DNA of 64,000 bases. Origin: Psychrobacter immobilis. Lineage in GTDB: Bacteria > Pseudomonadota > Gammaproteobacteria > Pseudomonadales > Moraxellaceae. Under the pieces are notes generated by a model. That model had not been told where the DNA came from. It worked only from the letters and a program-made list of their open reading frames with translations, and did no database searches. Shown here in pieces: positions 9,270 through 18,251 of this stretch (positions are counted from its first letter, which is position 1; each line of letters opens with the position of its first letter). The stretch covers positions 2,356,001-2,420,000 of the forward strand of contig CAJGZL010000001.1 of NCBI GenBank assembly GCA_904846145.1. Reading direction: 5' to 3'. Both the position numbers and the translations under genes were made by a program.

Positions 9270-9905
9270 TTAAGGCTGAATAAGTCCATGGCGAATTGCC
9301 ATATGGGTAAGCTTAACATCACTATCAACGCCTACTTTTTCATAAATACGATAACGATAAGTATTAATAGTCTTTACACTGACAAATAACTGATCAGCGA
9401 TTTGCTGAGGGCTTTGACAGTTAACGACCATCATAGCTACTTGCTTTTCACGGTCACTTAATAAGTCAAAAGGTGAAGCGGCTTTATCGGATAACAACAC
9501 TTCAGCCAGCTGATCTGCTACATCATGACTAAAATAACGACCGCCTTGATTGAGTTTTTTGATCGCGCGTATCATCTCATCAAGTGGTGTGCCTTTAGTG
9601 ATATAACCATGAGCGCCTGCCTTTAGTAGCATCGATGGATAAGGCTGAGTAGCCATACTACTAACTGCCAATATTTTGATACCTATATTCAATTGCACCA
9701 AGCGTTTGGTAGCCTCAAGCCCACCAATATTGGGCATGTTAACGTCCAAAAGAATGACGTTAGGGATAAGCTGTTTAGCAAGCTTTATAGCCATATCACC
9801 GCTATCCGCTTCGCCAACGACTTCGATATCTGGACTATCAGCTAACATACGGCTGATACCCATACGAACTAAATCATGATCATCTACTACTAACACTCGA
9901 ATCAT
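9270..9905 (-). CDS. gacA: GacA/UvrY family response regulator
   Basis: Two-component regulator of the NarL/LuxR type; GacA/UvrY homologues control csrB-like small RNAs. Receiver domain at 1-120 with VVDDHD, the phospho-Asp in VILLDVNMP and Lys in YITKGTP. LuxR-type helix-turn-helix at about 145-205 (LSDREKQVAMMV...KTINTYRYRIYEKV). The stretches ASPFDLLSDRE, TINTYRYR and LTHMAIRHGL match UvrY closely. It precedes pilSR on the same strand, 86 bp away. No cognate BarA/GacS-type kinase is in the window. Confidence 0.87.
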   Translation of the reverse strand: MIRVLVVDDHDLVRMGISRMLADSPDIEVVGEADSGDMAIKLAKQLIPNVILLDVNMPNIGGLEATKRLVQLNIGIKILAVSSMATQPYPSMLLKAGAHGYITKGTPLDEMIRAIKKLNQGGRYFSHDVADQLAEVLLSDKAASPFDLLSDREKQVAMMVVNCQSPQQIADQLFVSVKTINTYRYRIYEKVGVDSDVKLTHMAIRHGLIQP

Positions 9906-10258
9906 ATTATTACTCGTATTATGTTATTACTATAATTTATTACCGATTATAAGTTATCAAAATTTAATCCTAAACAACAGACTCTAATCAATCAAATTTT
10001 GCAGCTCAAGATAGACTACTCTTTATTATTGACTATAATTTTTTAAAATGAAATTTATTACCGAAATGTTAATCAATATTGCTACTAGCTAAAGAAACTG
10101 TAATAAAATTTAACAATAACCATAAAAAATTCATCAAGTTAGCTCATAATAGTAAACTTAAATATAAACCATGATACACTAAAAATACAAAAGCATCGTA
10201 TTAAGGCTTTTACTATCATTGTGAGTCATTATAGCTACGTTGTAATATTTTGATAGCG
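9906..10258. other. AT-rich divergent intergenic region gacA/pbpG
   Basis: Very AT-rich, many poly-A/T tracts and no credible frame. It must hold the divergent promoters of gacA and pbpG; none is clear enough to place. Confidence 0.4.
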
Positions 10259-10287
10259 ATTACCATTTTGTAAGGCTTAATGGTAAT
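10259..10287. promoter_or_regulatory. Inverted repeat upstream of pbpG
   Basis: Perfect 9-bp inverted repeat ATTACCATT / AATGGTAAT separated by 11 bp, about 90 bp before the pbpG start. No T run follows, so an operator is more likely than a terminator. Its binder is unknown. Confidence 0.45.
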
Positions 10288-10377
10288 TATCGAAATATTT
10301 TCGTCTTTATAATAGCTACGTATATCATCTACGCTATGGTCTATATTACTAGAGCGCTATTCCTATTTGGAGGAAGA

Positions 10378-11442
10378 ATGACAAATTTACCATTCACCAA
10401 ACAGCAAATACTAGTTGCTATGATTTCATTGAGTTTGGGAGGCGCTGCGCAAGCGGCACTAACCATTAATGGTAGTGAGTCTAGTGCGCGTGTTAGCTGG
10501 GGCGGGGCCGATAGCTTATCTGAAGCACGCAACATCATGTATAGCTCAAATAACAGCTCCGCTATCAAAAAAGTCGATAATGGCTATGGTACAACTAATA
10601 TCACTAATGCGAATAGTTATGGTAGCCGTAATAACAGTTACAATACAACCTACCGTGGCAGCTTTGGCAGCAGCGATATGTTGCCTATCAGTACGGACTC
10701 GCGCAGTGTAGCAGTCATCGATGCTGAGACTGGTGAGTCGATCTACGAGAAAAACGCGGATATCGCGCGTCCTATGGCTAGTATCACTAAGGTTATGACT
10801 GCTATGGTCGTACTAGATGCTGGGCTCGATATGCGTGAAGAGCTCATTCTCGATCCAGAGGACTTTATAGGACCCAAACGTGCCAGCTCACGGCTCAAAT
10901 CAGGCGATCGTATGAATCGTGCTGAGATGTTGCTGATGTCACTAATGAAGTCAGAAAACCCAGCGGCTAAGAGCTTAGCGCGTAACTATCCTGGTGGTTA
11001 CAATGCCTTTATACGAGCGATGAACCGCAAAGCGCAAGATTTAGGTATGACGACCGCTTATTTTGGTGATCCAACGGGTCTTGATAAGCGAAATGTCGCC
11101 TCATCGAATGATCTCGTTAAGTTAGTGCGCGCGGCTGGCAACTACGATGTTATTCGTCGTTTTTCTACCACTAAGAGCTATGACTTCTATGTCTCTAATT
11201 ATTCAAGCGGTAATCGTACTTATTCAGCGAATAATACCAGTAGTTTAGTACGTTCAGGCGATTACCCAATCGGTATATCCAAAACAGGCTTTATTAATGA
11301 AGCAGGTCGCTGCGTAGTGATGGAGACCCGAGTCAATAACCGTCCTGCTATTATCGTCATTTTGGGTGCCAATAGCTCAGCAACACGATGGGGTGATGCT
11401 AAGAATATCTTAAACAGTTTGGCGTCACGTCGTACAGTATAA
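10378..11442 (+). CDS. pbpG: D-alanyl-D-alanine endopeptidase (PBP7, PbpG family)
   Basis: Periplasmic low-molecular-weight penicillin-binding protein that cleaves peptidoglycan cross-links. Signal peptide at residues 1-26 ending AAQA. After a Ser/Asn/Tyr-rich spacer (about 30-100) the S11 peptidase domain shows all three active-site motifs: SxxK in MASITKVMTA, SxN as SEN, and KTG in ISKTGFINEAGRC. The ATG at 10378 is chosen because GGAGGA lies 6 bp upstream; a frame beginning 14 codons earlier lacks this. Product 354 aa. Followed by a terminator. Confidence 0.92.
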   Translation: MTNLPFTKQQILVAMISLSLGGAAQAALTINGSESSARVSWGGADSLSEARNIMYSSNNSSAIKKVDNGYGTTNITNANSYGSRNNSYNTTYRGSFGSSDMLPISTDSRSVAVIDAETGESIYEKNADIARPMASITKVMTAMVVLDAGLDMREELILDPEDFIGPKRASSRLKSGDRMNRAEMLLMSLMKSENPAAKSLARNYPGGYNAFIRAMNRKAQDLGMTTAYFGDPTGLDKRNVASSNDLVKLVRAAGNYDVIRRFSTTKSYDFYVSNYSSGNRTYSANNTSSLVRSGDYPIGISKTGFINEAGRCVVMETRVNNRPAIIVILGANSSATRWGDAKNILNSLASRRTV

Positions 11443-11457
11443 GGTAGTCGCTTTTAT

Positions 11458-11492
11458 AAAAAAGGCAGTTATCATTATAACCGCCTTTTTTT
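11458..11492 (+). terminator. Terminator after pbpG
   Basis: Stem AAAAAGGC-GTTAT / ATAAC-GCCTTTTT with one A-C mismatch, 4-nt loop and a T run. Confidence 0.8.
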
Positions 11493-11581
11493 TGCTTAAA
11501 TTTTTTGTTGAAAATGTACTCTTATAAAAAAGTGTTAAAGAACGTACTAAAGCTCGCTTAATCGCTAGGAAAACATCACCA

Positions 11582-12241
11582 ATGATAATCCCTAAACTAT
11601 ACCTGCTGACTAACGATGACGACATCAGCTTACTGTTAACCAAACTTAAAACCGCATTTGCAACTAATCTTATTGCTGTAGTGCAAATAAGACGCAAGCA
11701 AGTACTAGCACAGCCTAATGGCTCGCAGCAGCTCTACGATGAAGCGCTAGAAATTATTGCTTTAGCCCAGCAATACAAGGTTGCCGTCGTTATTAATGAC
11801 GATACCGCTCTAGCCGCTAAGCTGGGTGTAGGGGTACATTTAGGTCAAGGCGATGGTGACATAAGCACAGCGAAACAGTTAATAGCAGCCGATCAAATCA
11901 TTGGTCGTACTTGCCATGGTGATAGTCAACTCGTAAAGCAAGCACTAGAGGATGGCGCAGATTATGCGACGATGGGTGCCGTATTTGCCTCAATGACTAA
12001 ACCTCAAGCGAGTATTATTAGTCGCGAGCAGCTCAATGCTGGCTGTCAGCTAAGCTTAGATAAACCGCTAAATATATGTGTGATTGGTGGACTTAGCGCA
12101 GAAAATATTGGTCAGCTGGCAGGCTTGCCATTGACTTATATTGCGGTAGTCGGTGACATTATGGATTTGGTAGTAGAGCAGATAGCGCAGCGTTGTCAGC
12201 AGTGGCAGCAAGCGCTTAGTATCTGGCAAACGCTTGCTTAA
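11582..12241 (+). CDS. thiE: Thiamine phosphate synthase ThiE
   Basis: TIM-barrel enzyme joining the thiazole and pyrimidine phosphates to thiamine monophosphate. Recognisable motifs are VVQIRRKQ (usual VQLR), GVHLGQGD, IGRTCHG (usual IG.S.H), GADYATMGAVFASMTKP (usual phosphate loop) and VIGGLSAENI. Length 219 aa is standard. Several positions depart from consensus, notably Thr-Cys-His for Ser-x-His and the absence of the usual Gly-Ile-Ala late motif, so a divergent thiE-like paralogue is possible. AGGA lies 11 bp upstream. No TPP riboswitch or other thi gene is nearby. Confidence 0.8.
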   Translation: MIIPKLYLLTNDDDISLLLTKLKTAFATNLIAVVQIRRKQVLAQPNGSQQLYDEALEIIALAQQYKVAVVINDDTALAAKLGVGVHLGQGDGDISTAKQLIAADQIIGRTCHGDSQLVKQALEDGADYATMGAVFASMTKPQASIISREQLNAGCQLSLDKPLNICVIGGLSAENIGQLAGLPLTYIAVVGDIMDLVVEQIAQRCQQWQQALSIWQTLA

Positions 12242-12286
12242 CTTCTTACTCAGCTTTATAGGCTTAGTTCTATGGGACACTCATTT

Positions 12287-12616
12287 TTATTCAGCATGCT
12301 CCATACATAAAGTGGCATAAGGCACGGCTGCTAAGCGCTGCTCGGGTATCTGTTTACCGCACACTTCGCACTCACCATAAGTACCGTTATCTATGTGATT
12401 AAGCGCGTCATTGATATAGATAATACCTTGACGCGCTTCTGCTGCTAGCAGCTGGCGCGTATCGTTTTGACGAATAGCGACCGCTTGATCTTCCCAATCC
12501 TTATTAAGATCATCTTTTGGGTTTTGAATATCATCTTCAATCTTGCTTATCCGAGTCTCATATTCTTCTTTAAGCTGTAGTAGTTTTTGTTTGGCATTAT
12601 CAAAGTCTGTACCCAT
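12287..12616 (-). CDS. DksA/TraR-type zinc finger protein
   Basis: A 109-aa cytoplasmic protein of the DksA/TraR superfamily. These act in the RNA polymerase secondary channel or, for shorter members, have unknown roles. Residues 1-75 form a charged coiled-coil hairpin (QLKEEYETRISKIEDDIQNPKDDL, then ...RQGIIYINDALNHIDNG). The C-terminal finger is CEVCGKQIPEQRLAAVPYATLCMEH, so the fourth ligand is His rather than Cys. It is shorter than true DksA (about 150 aa) and not the housekeeping copy. AGGAG lies 6 bp before the ATG. Confidence 0.85.
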   Translation of the reverse strand: MGTDFDNAKQKLLQLKEEYETRISKIEDDIQNPKDDLNKDWEDQAVAIRQNDTRQLLAAEARQGIIYINDALNHIDNGTYGECEVCGKQIPEQRLAAVPYATLCMEHAE

Positions 12617-12827
12617 ATTATTCTCCTAAAAATAGCGTTCGTATTTGTTGTTGTTTACAGCACTATCATAAAGGCGACTTTCAGGGAGTACCACTGCGAT
12701 ATGTTACCGCGATCAATTTCTCTACTTTATCACTGTACCTCAAAAGCAGCTTTGAGCAAAAACATCTACAGTGAATTCAATATAAAAGAGATAAATTGTC
12801 ATTAAGATAAATTTTTACTCGCACAAG

Positions 12828-12857
12828 TTGACGCTATAGCCGACTCAAGCTTACACT
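12828..12857 (+). promoter_or_regulatory. Candidate pgk promoter
   Basis: TTGACG, 18-bp spacer, TACACT, about 63 bp upstream of the pgk start codon. Good -35, moderate -10. Confidence 0.45.
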
Positions 12858-12919
12858 ACACGCCATTGAGATACTGCCCATATATCTATTACTATAAAAC
12901 TAAATCAATAGGAGCTGTA

Positions 12920-14128
12920 ATGAATTTTTTACGCATGAGTGAGCTGAACTTAACCGATAAAGTCGTTTTGATTCGTGAGGATTTAAATGTACCTATTAAG
13001 GCTGGCAAAGTGGCGAGCGACGCCCGATTGCAAGCGAGCCTACCGACGATAAAAATGGCTTTAGACAAAGGCGCTGCGGTGATTGTTTGCTCGCACTTAG
13101 GTCGTCCAACCGAAGACAAGTTTGAGGCAGCTTACTCACTAGCACCTGTTGCCGACTATCTAACCGAAAAATTAGGCGATCAACTGAGTCAGCCAGTCGC
13201 GCTCAATAGTGATTATCTCAATGAAGAAGTCGCTATTAAGGCAGGGGAAGTCATATTACTAGAAAACGTGCGCTTTAATGCAGGCGAGAAGAAAAACGAT
13301 GCTACATTAGCGAAGCGTTATGCTAGTCTTTGTGATGTGTTTGTCATGGACGCTTTTGGTACCGCGCATCGTGCTCAGGCCTCAACAGAAGGCGTCACTC
13401 AGGCGATGCGTGCAACGGGCAAGACGGTATGTGCGGGGCCATTACTAGCCGCTGAGCTTGATGCATTGAGCCAAGCGCTACAGACACCCGCTCAGCCTAT
13501 GCTTGCCATAGTAGGTGGATCAAAAGTATCGACTAAGCTTGAGGTACTGCATAGTTTGGCTACGTTATGTAGCCAGATTATCGTTGGTGGCGGTATTGCC
13601 AATACCTTTTTGGCCGCGCAAGGTCACAGCGTTGGTGCCTCTTTGTATGAGCCAGATCTGCTCGATACCGCCCGAGATATTATGACCAAGACTGAAATTT
13701 TATTGCCTGAATATGTAGTCGTGGCGGATAAATGTGATATTGATTTTGCTGACTTTACAGGATCATTAGAAAAAGCTACTGCGACTATAAAAGCGGTTAA
13801 TGCTATTGATGCTGATGATATGATATTGGATATTGCACCGCAAAGTGCCAAGCAATTAGCAGTCGCTATTACCAAGGCTAAGACTATCTTGTGGAATGGC
13901 CCTGTTGGCGTATTTGAGGTCGATGCCTATGGTGCAGGGACACAAATACTAGCGCAAGCGGTACAAGACAGCGCAGGATTTTCAATCGCTGGTGGCGGCG
14001 ATACCTTAGCCGCTATTGACAAGTATCAAGTTGCTGATGGCGTCAGCTATATGTCGACAGGTGGCGGTGCGTTCTTAGAGTTTGTCGAGGGTAAAACTCT
14101 GCCAGCAGTAGCAGCTTTAGAGCTCTAA
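12920..14128 (+). CDS. pgk: Phosphoglycerate kinase
   Basis: Glycolytic kinase moving phosphate between 1,3-bisphosphoglycerate and ADP. Substrate-binding residues are in [17 protein letters not shown] and [14 protein letters not shown]. The nucleotide-binding domain has [24 protein letters not shown] and the C-terminal GGGDTLAAI and STGGGAFLE loops. The ATG at 12920 has AGGAG upstream and gives the normal 402 aa; 18 extra upstream codons in frame are not pgk-like. It heads a glycolytic stretch with fba 1 kb downstream. Confidence 0.97.
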   Translation: MNFLRMSELNLTDKVVLIREDLNVPIKAGKVASDARLQASLPTIKMALDKGAAVIVCSHLGRPTEDKFEAAYSLAPVADYLTEKLGDQLSQPVALNSDYLNEEVAIKAGEVILLENVRFNAGEKKNDATLAKRYASLCDVFVMDAFGTAHRAQASTEGVTQAMRATGKTVCAGPLLAAELDALSQALQTPAQPMLAIVGGSKVSTKLEVLHSLATLCSQIIVGGGIANTFLAAQGHSVGASLYEPDLLDTARDIMTKTEILLPEYVVVADKCDIDFADFTGSLEKATATIKAVNAIDADDMILDIAPQSAKQLAVAITKAKTILWNGPVGVFEVDAYGAGTQILAQAVQDSAGFSIAGGGDTLAAIDKYQVADGVSYMSTGGGAFLEFVEGKTLPAVAALEL

Positions 14129-14377
14129 AGCTAAAAATATTGATAGCACTTTGGTAGTTAAGATTAGCTACCATACCTGCCATATAGCAGTGCTGCTGGT
14201 GTAAGTGCCTAATATAATACAACTAATTGATAATGATTATTAAGTAGTATTTATTTGTTCTCATATTGTTACTACATTTAATATTGTTATTGCATGTCTT
14301 ATTTGCTAGTTATAGAATAGCGCCATTACCGATGCTCGAATGCATTATTATTTATTTATTTATCTTGAAGGTTTACT

Positions 14378-14782
14378 ATGTTAAAACGTCATTTATTACT
14401 TGCCACTATATTTGCTGGTACTTTTGCAGTTACTGCCTGTAGCCAACAAACAGAAAATGAAGCAGAAGCGACTGCTGCTGAAGCGGTAGATACTGCTGAC
14501 TCAGCTGGCGATGATATCGCTGCTAACACTGAAGCCGCTGCAACTGAAGCTGAGATTGCTGCTCAAAATACAGGTGCTGAGATTGCTGATGGCGCTGATA
14601 CTGCGGGTGCAGCAGTTACGGACGCTGTTGCCAATGCTGGCGAAGCTATTACTGAAGGTACTAACAAAGCGGTTGCAGCGACTGCTGGAGCTGTTGCTGA
14701 TGGCGCAAGCTCAGTTGCTAATGGTGCATCTGATATCGAAGCTGATGCAGAAGGCAATGCGCCAACTGATCAACAGTACTAA
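14378..14782 (+). CDS. Ala-rich predicted lipoprotein
   Basis: 134 aa. The signal peptide (1-20) ends in the lipobox VTAC, so Cys21 should be lipidated. The mature part is about 40% Ala with repeated A-E-A-A-D heptad-like units (IAANTEAAATEAEIAAQ, ADGASSVANGASD), suggesting a long helix in the envelope, broadly like small Ala-rich outer-membrane lipoproteins. It sits alone between pgk and fba with its own terminator. Not recognised more precisely; no function assigned. Confidence 0.75.
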   Translation: MLKRHLLLATIFAGTFAVTACSQQTENEAEATAAEAVDTADSAGDDIAANTEAAATEAEIAAQNTGAEIADGADTAGAAVTDAVANAGEAITEGTNKAVAATAGAVADGASSVANGASDIEADAEGNAPTDQQY

Positions 14783-14864
14783 TTTTAGCAATAGCTATCT
14801 GATGTTAGATGCAGTTATTTGACGGCTCTTTTTGTGATAGCAGTTTATAAAATAAAGTAGTAAT

Positions 14865-14896
14865 AAAAAGGCCTTGGGATATTCCAAGGCTTTTTT
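14865..14896 (+). terminator. Terminator after the Ala-rich lipoprotein
   Basis: GCCTTGG / CCAAGGC stem with a 6-nt loop, flanked by A5G and T6. Confidence 0.8.
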
Positions 14897-15029
14897 ATGT
14901 TCATAACTTTATAACTCAATATTTTATAGCCGATATGTTGTGGGTTCAACTTATCATTGAGCATTGATCATCTAAAACTCAGTAGATAGTAAAATACAGG
15001 CGTATCCACTACGAGTGAGGGCTAAATTT

Positions 15030-15038
15030 TGCTATAAT
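15030..15038 (+). promoter_or_regulatory. Extended -10 promoter candidate for fba
   Basis: TTGCTATAAT gives an extended -10 (TGn-TATAAT) without a good -35. It implies a leader of about 110 nt before fba. Confidence 0.4.
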
Positions 15039-15155
15039 TAACCGCGCTAATAAAGGTAGAGTCGGTTATCCCATAAACCGTCAAAATACCACTCAGAACT
15101 ATTTATCAAAACCACACTTTCATATCAGTCGTCAAAATCAAATAGAGAGCGTTAT

Positions 15156-16193
15156 ATGGCTTTAATATCGTTACGTCAACTTTTAGATCATGCTGCCGAA
15201 CACAACTACGGTGTTCCTGCTTTTAATGTGAATAACTTAGAGCAAATGCGCGCTATCATGATGGCAGCGGACGCTTGTGATTCTCCTGTTATCGTACAAG
15301 CAAGTGCAGGCGCACGTGGCTATGCTGGTTCCGCTTTTTTGCGTCACTTGATTATTGCTGCTATTGAAGAGTGGCCACATATTCCAGTGGTAATGCATCA
15401 GGATCATGGTATGTCGCCTGCGATATGTCAACGCTCAATCCAGTTAGGATTTTCATCAGTGATGATGGATGGCTCGCTTGGTGAAGATGGCAAGACCCCA
15501 ATGGATTATGACTACAATGCTAGCGTGACCCGTGAAGTCGTCAAAATGTCACATGCGTGTGGCGTATCAGTCGAGGGCGAGATTGGTTGCTTGGGTAGCC
15601 TTGAGACGGGTATGGCAGGTGAAGAAGATGGTTCTGGCGCAGAAGGCGTGCTGGATCATGAGCAACTATTAACTAGTGCTGATGAAGCTGAGCAGTTTGT
15701 CAAAGACACTAACGTCGATGCACTAGCAATTGCCATCGGTACTAGTCATGGCGCGTATAAATTTACTCGTCCACCGACAGGCGATATCCTATCGATTGAG
15801 AGGGTGAAAGAGATTCATGCCCGTATTCCTAATACCCATTTGGTTATGCACGGCTCATCGTCTGTACCGCAAGAATGGCTAAAAGTCATCAATGAAAATG
15901 GGGGTAATATTGGTGAGACTTATGGTGTACCTGTTGAGCAAATCGTTGAAGCGATCAAGCATGGTGTCCGTAAAGTCAATATCGATACTGATTTACGTCT
16001 CGCATCAACGGGTGCTATCCGCAAATTCCTTGTAGAAAACCCAAGTGAATTTGATCCGCGTAAATACTTTAAAGCGTCTATGGTTGCGATGTCAGATATC
16101 TGTACTAATCGTTTTGAAGCCTTTGGTTCAGCAGGACAAGCGCACAAAATTCGCCCAATAAATCTAGAAGGTATGGTTAACTTTTATCAATAG
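15156..16193 (+). CDS. fba: Fructose-bisphosphate aldolase, class II
   Basis: Zn2+-dependent aldolase joining glyceraldehyde 3-phosphate and DHAP. Metal ligands and active-site residues appear in [39 protein letters not shown] and [10 protein letters not shown]; phosphate-binding residues in [11 protein letters not shown]. The long [13 protein letters not shown] insertion is typical of the 345-aa Calvin-type subgroup rather than the E. coli FbaA type. AGAGAG precedes the ATG. No gap gene is adjacent; pgk is the nearest glycolytic neighbour. Confidence 0.96.
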   Translation: MALISLRQLLDHAAEHNYGVPAFNVNNLEQMRAIMMAADACDSPVIVQASAGARGYAGSAFLRHLIIAAIEEWPHIPVVMHQDHGMSPAICQRSIQLGFSSVMMDGSLGEDGKTPMDYDYNASVTREVVKMSHACGVSVEGEIGCLGSLETGMAGEEDGSGAEGVLDHEQLLTSADEAEQFVKDTNVDALAIAIGTSHGAYKFTRPPTGDILSIERVKEIHARIPNTHLVMHGSSSVPQEWLKVINENGGNIGETYGVPVEQIVEAIKHGVRKVNIDTDLRLASTGAIRKFLVENPSEFDPRKYFKASMVAMSDICTNRFEAFGSAGQAHKIRPINLEGMVNFYQ

Positions 16194-16291
16194 AGTTAAG
16201 CGCTTTAGCGTAAACGTGCGATATTATTTTTCATTAGGTTGTTTTTAGCGCATGGTTGATATTGAGTGATAAATATAATAGGTGTCAGATT

Positions 16292-16912
16292 ATGATAGGA
16301 CTTATCAGCGGACAAGTGCAACATTTGATGGCACCGATGGCCTGCGTTATGACGGCGTCAGGCGTTGGCTATGATATCGAGCTACCCTTACCGTCGTTTT
16401 GTCAATTACAATTGGATCAACAAGCTAGTATTTGGACGCATTTTCATGTGCGTGAAGATGCGCAGCTGCTGTTTGGCTTTATTGATCGCAAAGAGCGTGA
16501 TGTCTTTCGCCAGTTGATTAAGATTAATGGGGTCGGTGCCAAAATGGCATTGGCTATGTTATCAGCGATGTCAGCGGCTGAGCTCAAAATGCATGTCGAC
16601 CAAGACTCGGAAACCGCGCTCATGCGTATTCCAGGTATCGGCAAAAAGACCGCTCAACGTCTGCTTATTGAGCTCAAAGACAAGCTTAAAAATATCGAAG
16701 TTGACGATAGCAATTCGGAGTTTGATGTTCAGATTACGCCAATCTCTAATGAGGGCAGTATCATCGCTGAGGTGGAAGGCGCGCTGATTAGCTTAGGGTA
16801 TAAAGAGCGCGAAGCTCAGCAAGCCATTAAAGCGGCCAAAAATGACGGCGAAACCTTTACAGATACTCAAAGTTTGTTAAAAGCGACTTTAAAACAACTC
16901 TCTCGCTTTTGA
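16292..16912 (+). CDS. ruvA: Holliday junction branch migration protein RuvA
   Basis: DNA-binding subunit that holds the four-way junction for the RuvB motor. N-terminal OB fold (MIGLISGQVQHL...GVGYDIELP), two helix-hairpin-helix motifs (INGVGAKMALAML and IPGIGKKTAQRLLIELKDK) and the C-terminal RuvB-contacting domain (LISLGYKEREAQQAIKAA). The ATG at 16292 matches the universal RuvA start and gives 206 aa; 12 codons upstream in frame are not conserved. ruvB follows 148 bp downstream. Confidence 0.96.
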   Translation: MIGLISGQVQHLMAPMACVMTASGVGYDIELPLPSFCQLQLDQQASIWTHFHVREDAQLLFGFIDRKERDVFRQLIKINGVGAKMALAMLSAMSAAELKMHVDQDSETALMRIPGIGKKTAQRLLIELKDKLKNIEVDDSNSEFDVQITPISNEGSIIAEVEGALISLGYKEREAQQAIKAAKNDGETFTDTQSLLKATLKQLSRF

Positions 16913-17060
16913 TATCTGCTACTTAAGCCTTGATTCAGCTATAAGCGACACTAATTGTCGCTTATTTTTATTCTAGCTCTGATTTTATGATGTTTTGCAT
17001 GACTTACAAGCAAGCTTTAGTTATGCTGATTGATATTCTTTTATAATCTATTTACACACG

Positions 17061-18056
17061 ATGATAAATCCTATGATGCAAGACCGCTTGATCAATCCAT
17101 TATCAGACGCGAGCGATGCGCCTGATTCTAATATTCGACCAGCCTTACTGGCTGAGTACATTGGTCAGCCTGTAGTGCGTGAGCAGATGGAAGTATTTAT
17201 CGGTGCTGCCCGTGGCCGCAATGAGCCGCTGGATCATACCCTTATTTTTGGTCCGCCAGGATTAGGTAAGACTACGCTTGCTAATATTATTGCTCGTGAA
17301 ATGGGTGGTAATCTGCGCTCAACTTCGGGACCTGTCCTTGAGCGTCCAGGCGATTTAGCAGCGATGTTAACGAATCTAGAAGAAGGTGACGTACTATTTA
17401 TCGATGAGATCCATCGCCTAAGCTCTGTCATTGAAGAGATACTCTATCCTGCGATGGAAGACTTTCAGCTGGATATTATGATAGGTGAGGGGCCAGCGGC
17501 GCGTTCTATCAAGCTTGATTTGCCACCCTTTACGCTAGTTGCTGCGACCACTCGAGCAGGGCTGTTGACCTCACCGTTGCGTGATCGCTTTGGTATCGTC
17601 CAGCGTTTAGAGTTTTATAATATTGAAGACTTAACCACTATTGTTAGTCGTGCCGCTCGGCTAATGAAGGTCCCTATGAGCCAAGATGGGGCCGTTGAGA
17701 TTGCGCGCCGCGCCCGTGGTACGCCTAGGATTGCCAATAGATTGCTACGTCGTGTCCGCGATTACGCTGAGGTTCGAGGTGACGGTAGTATCAATGGTGC
17801 TATCGCTGGTAGTGCGCTGGATATGCTGGCAGTTGATCGGCGTGGTCTTGATCATCTTGACCGTCGCTACATCGAGATTTTGCATGAGCGCTTTGATGGT
17901 GGTCCAGCTGGCGTTGAGGCGGTAGCTGCCGCAATGGCTGAAGATCGCGGAACATTGGAGGATGTGATTGAGCCTTATCTTATTCAACAAGGTTATGTAT
18001 TGCGTACCGCTCGTGGGCGGGTGTTAACGCAAATGGCTATTGATCAGATGCTATAG
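17061..18056 (+). CDS. ruvB: Holliday junction branch migration ATPase RuvB
   Basis: Hexameric AAA+ motor of branch migration. Walker A GPPGLGKT, Walker [11 protein letters not shown], sensor 1 AATTRAG, arginine finger in SPLRDRFG, sensor 2 [17 protein letters not shown] and a C-terminal winged helix ending [14 protein letters not shown]. 331 aa from the ATG at 17061; no ribosome binding site discriminates this from the ATGs at 17073 and 17076, where family alignment would also allow a start. Confidence 0.96.
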   Translation: MINPMMQDRLINPLSDASDAPDSNIRPALLAEYIGQPVVREQMEVFIGAARGRNEPLDHTLIFGPPGLGKTTLANIIAREMGGNLRSTSGPVLERPGDLAAMLTNLEEGDVLFIDEIHRLSSVIEEILYPAMEDFQLDIMIGEGPAARSIKLDLPPFTLVAATTRAGLLTSPLRDRFGIVQRLEFYNIEDLTTIVSRAARLMKVPMSQDGAVEIARRARGTPRIANRLLRRVRDYAEVRGDGSINGAIAGSALDMLAVDRRGLDHLDRRYIEILHERFDGGPAGVEAVAAAMAEDRGTLEDVIEPYLIQQGYVLRTARGRVLTQMAIDQML

Positions 18057-18063
18057 TCGGAGC

Positions 18064-18146
18064 ACTTTTAAACCGCTACGGTGTTGCCCACCCTAGATGT
18101 ACTTATTGTACTATCTGCGGTCGGTCGCCTTGTAGCGATTTTAAAA
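18064..18146. repeat. Candidate dispersed element with inverted ends downstream of ruvB
   Basis: Noncoding block with partial inverted ends, TTTTAAACCGCTAC at the left and GTAGCGATTTTAAAA at the right, enclosing GC-richer sequence with GTACTTATTGTAC in the middle. No second copy in this window. The structure suggests a short mobile or repetitive sequence; this is inference. Confidence 0.4.
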
Positions 18147-18191
18147 TTCCTTAACTATATAATGCATAGTAGAAAACTATTTTTATGTATG

Positions 18192-18230
18192 AAAAAGCGC
18201 CTATTTTATTTAAAGTAGGCGCTTTATTAT
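18192..18230. terminator. Bidirectional terminator between ruvB and ubiB
   Basis: Perfect 10-bp stem AAAGCGCCTA / TAGGCGCTTT, 12-nt loop, A and T flanks; placed for both converging genes. Confidence 0.8.
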
Positions 18231-18251
18231 TTAATAACATCTTAATAATTT

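Noticed and set aside
11443..11581. TPP riboswitch before thiE
   Set aside because: The short gap is mostly taken by the pbpG terminator and has no THI-box sequence.
14563..14822. Overlapping frames in both directions across the Ala-rich lipoprotein gene
   Set aside because: They are shadows created by the GCT-rich codons; only the frame with the lipobox signal peptide is credible.
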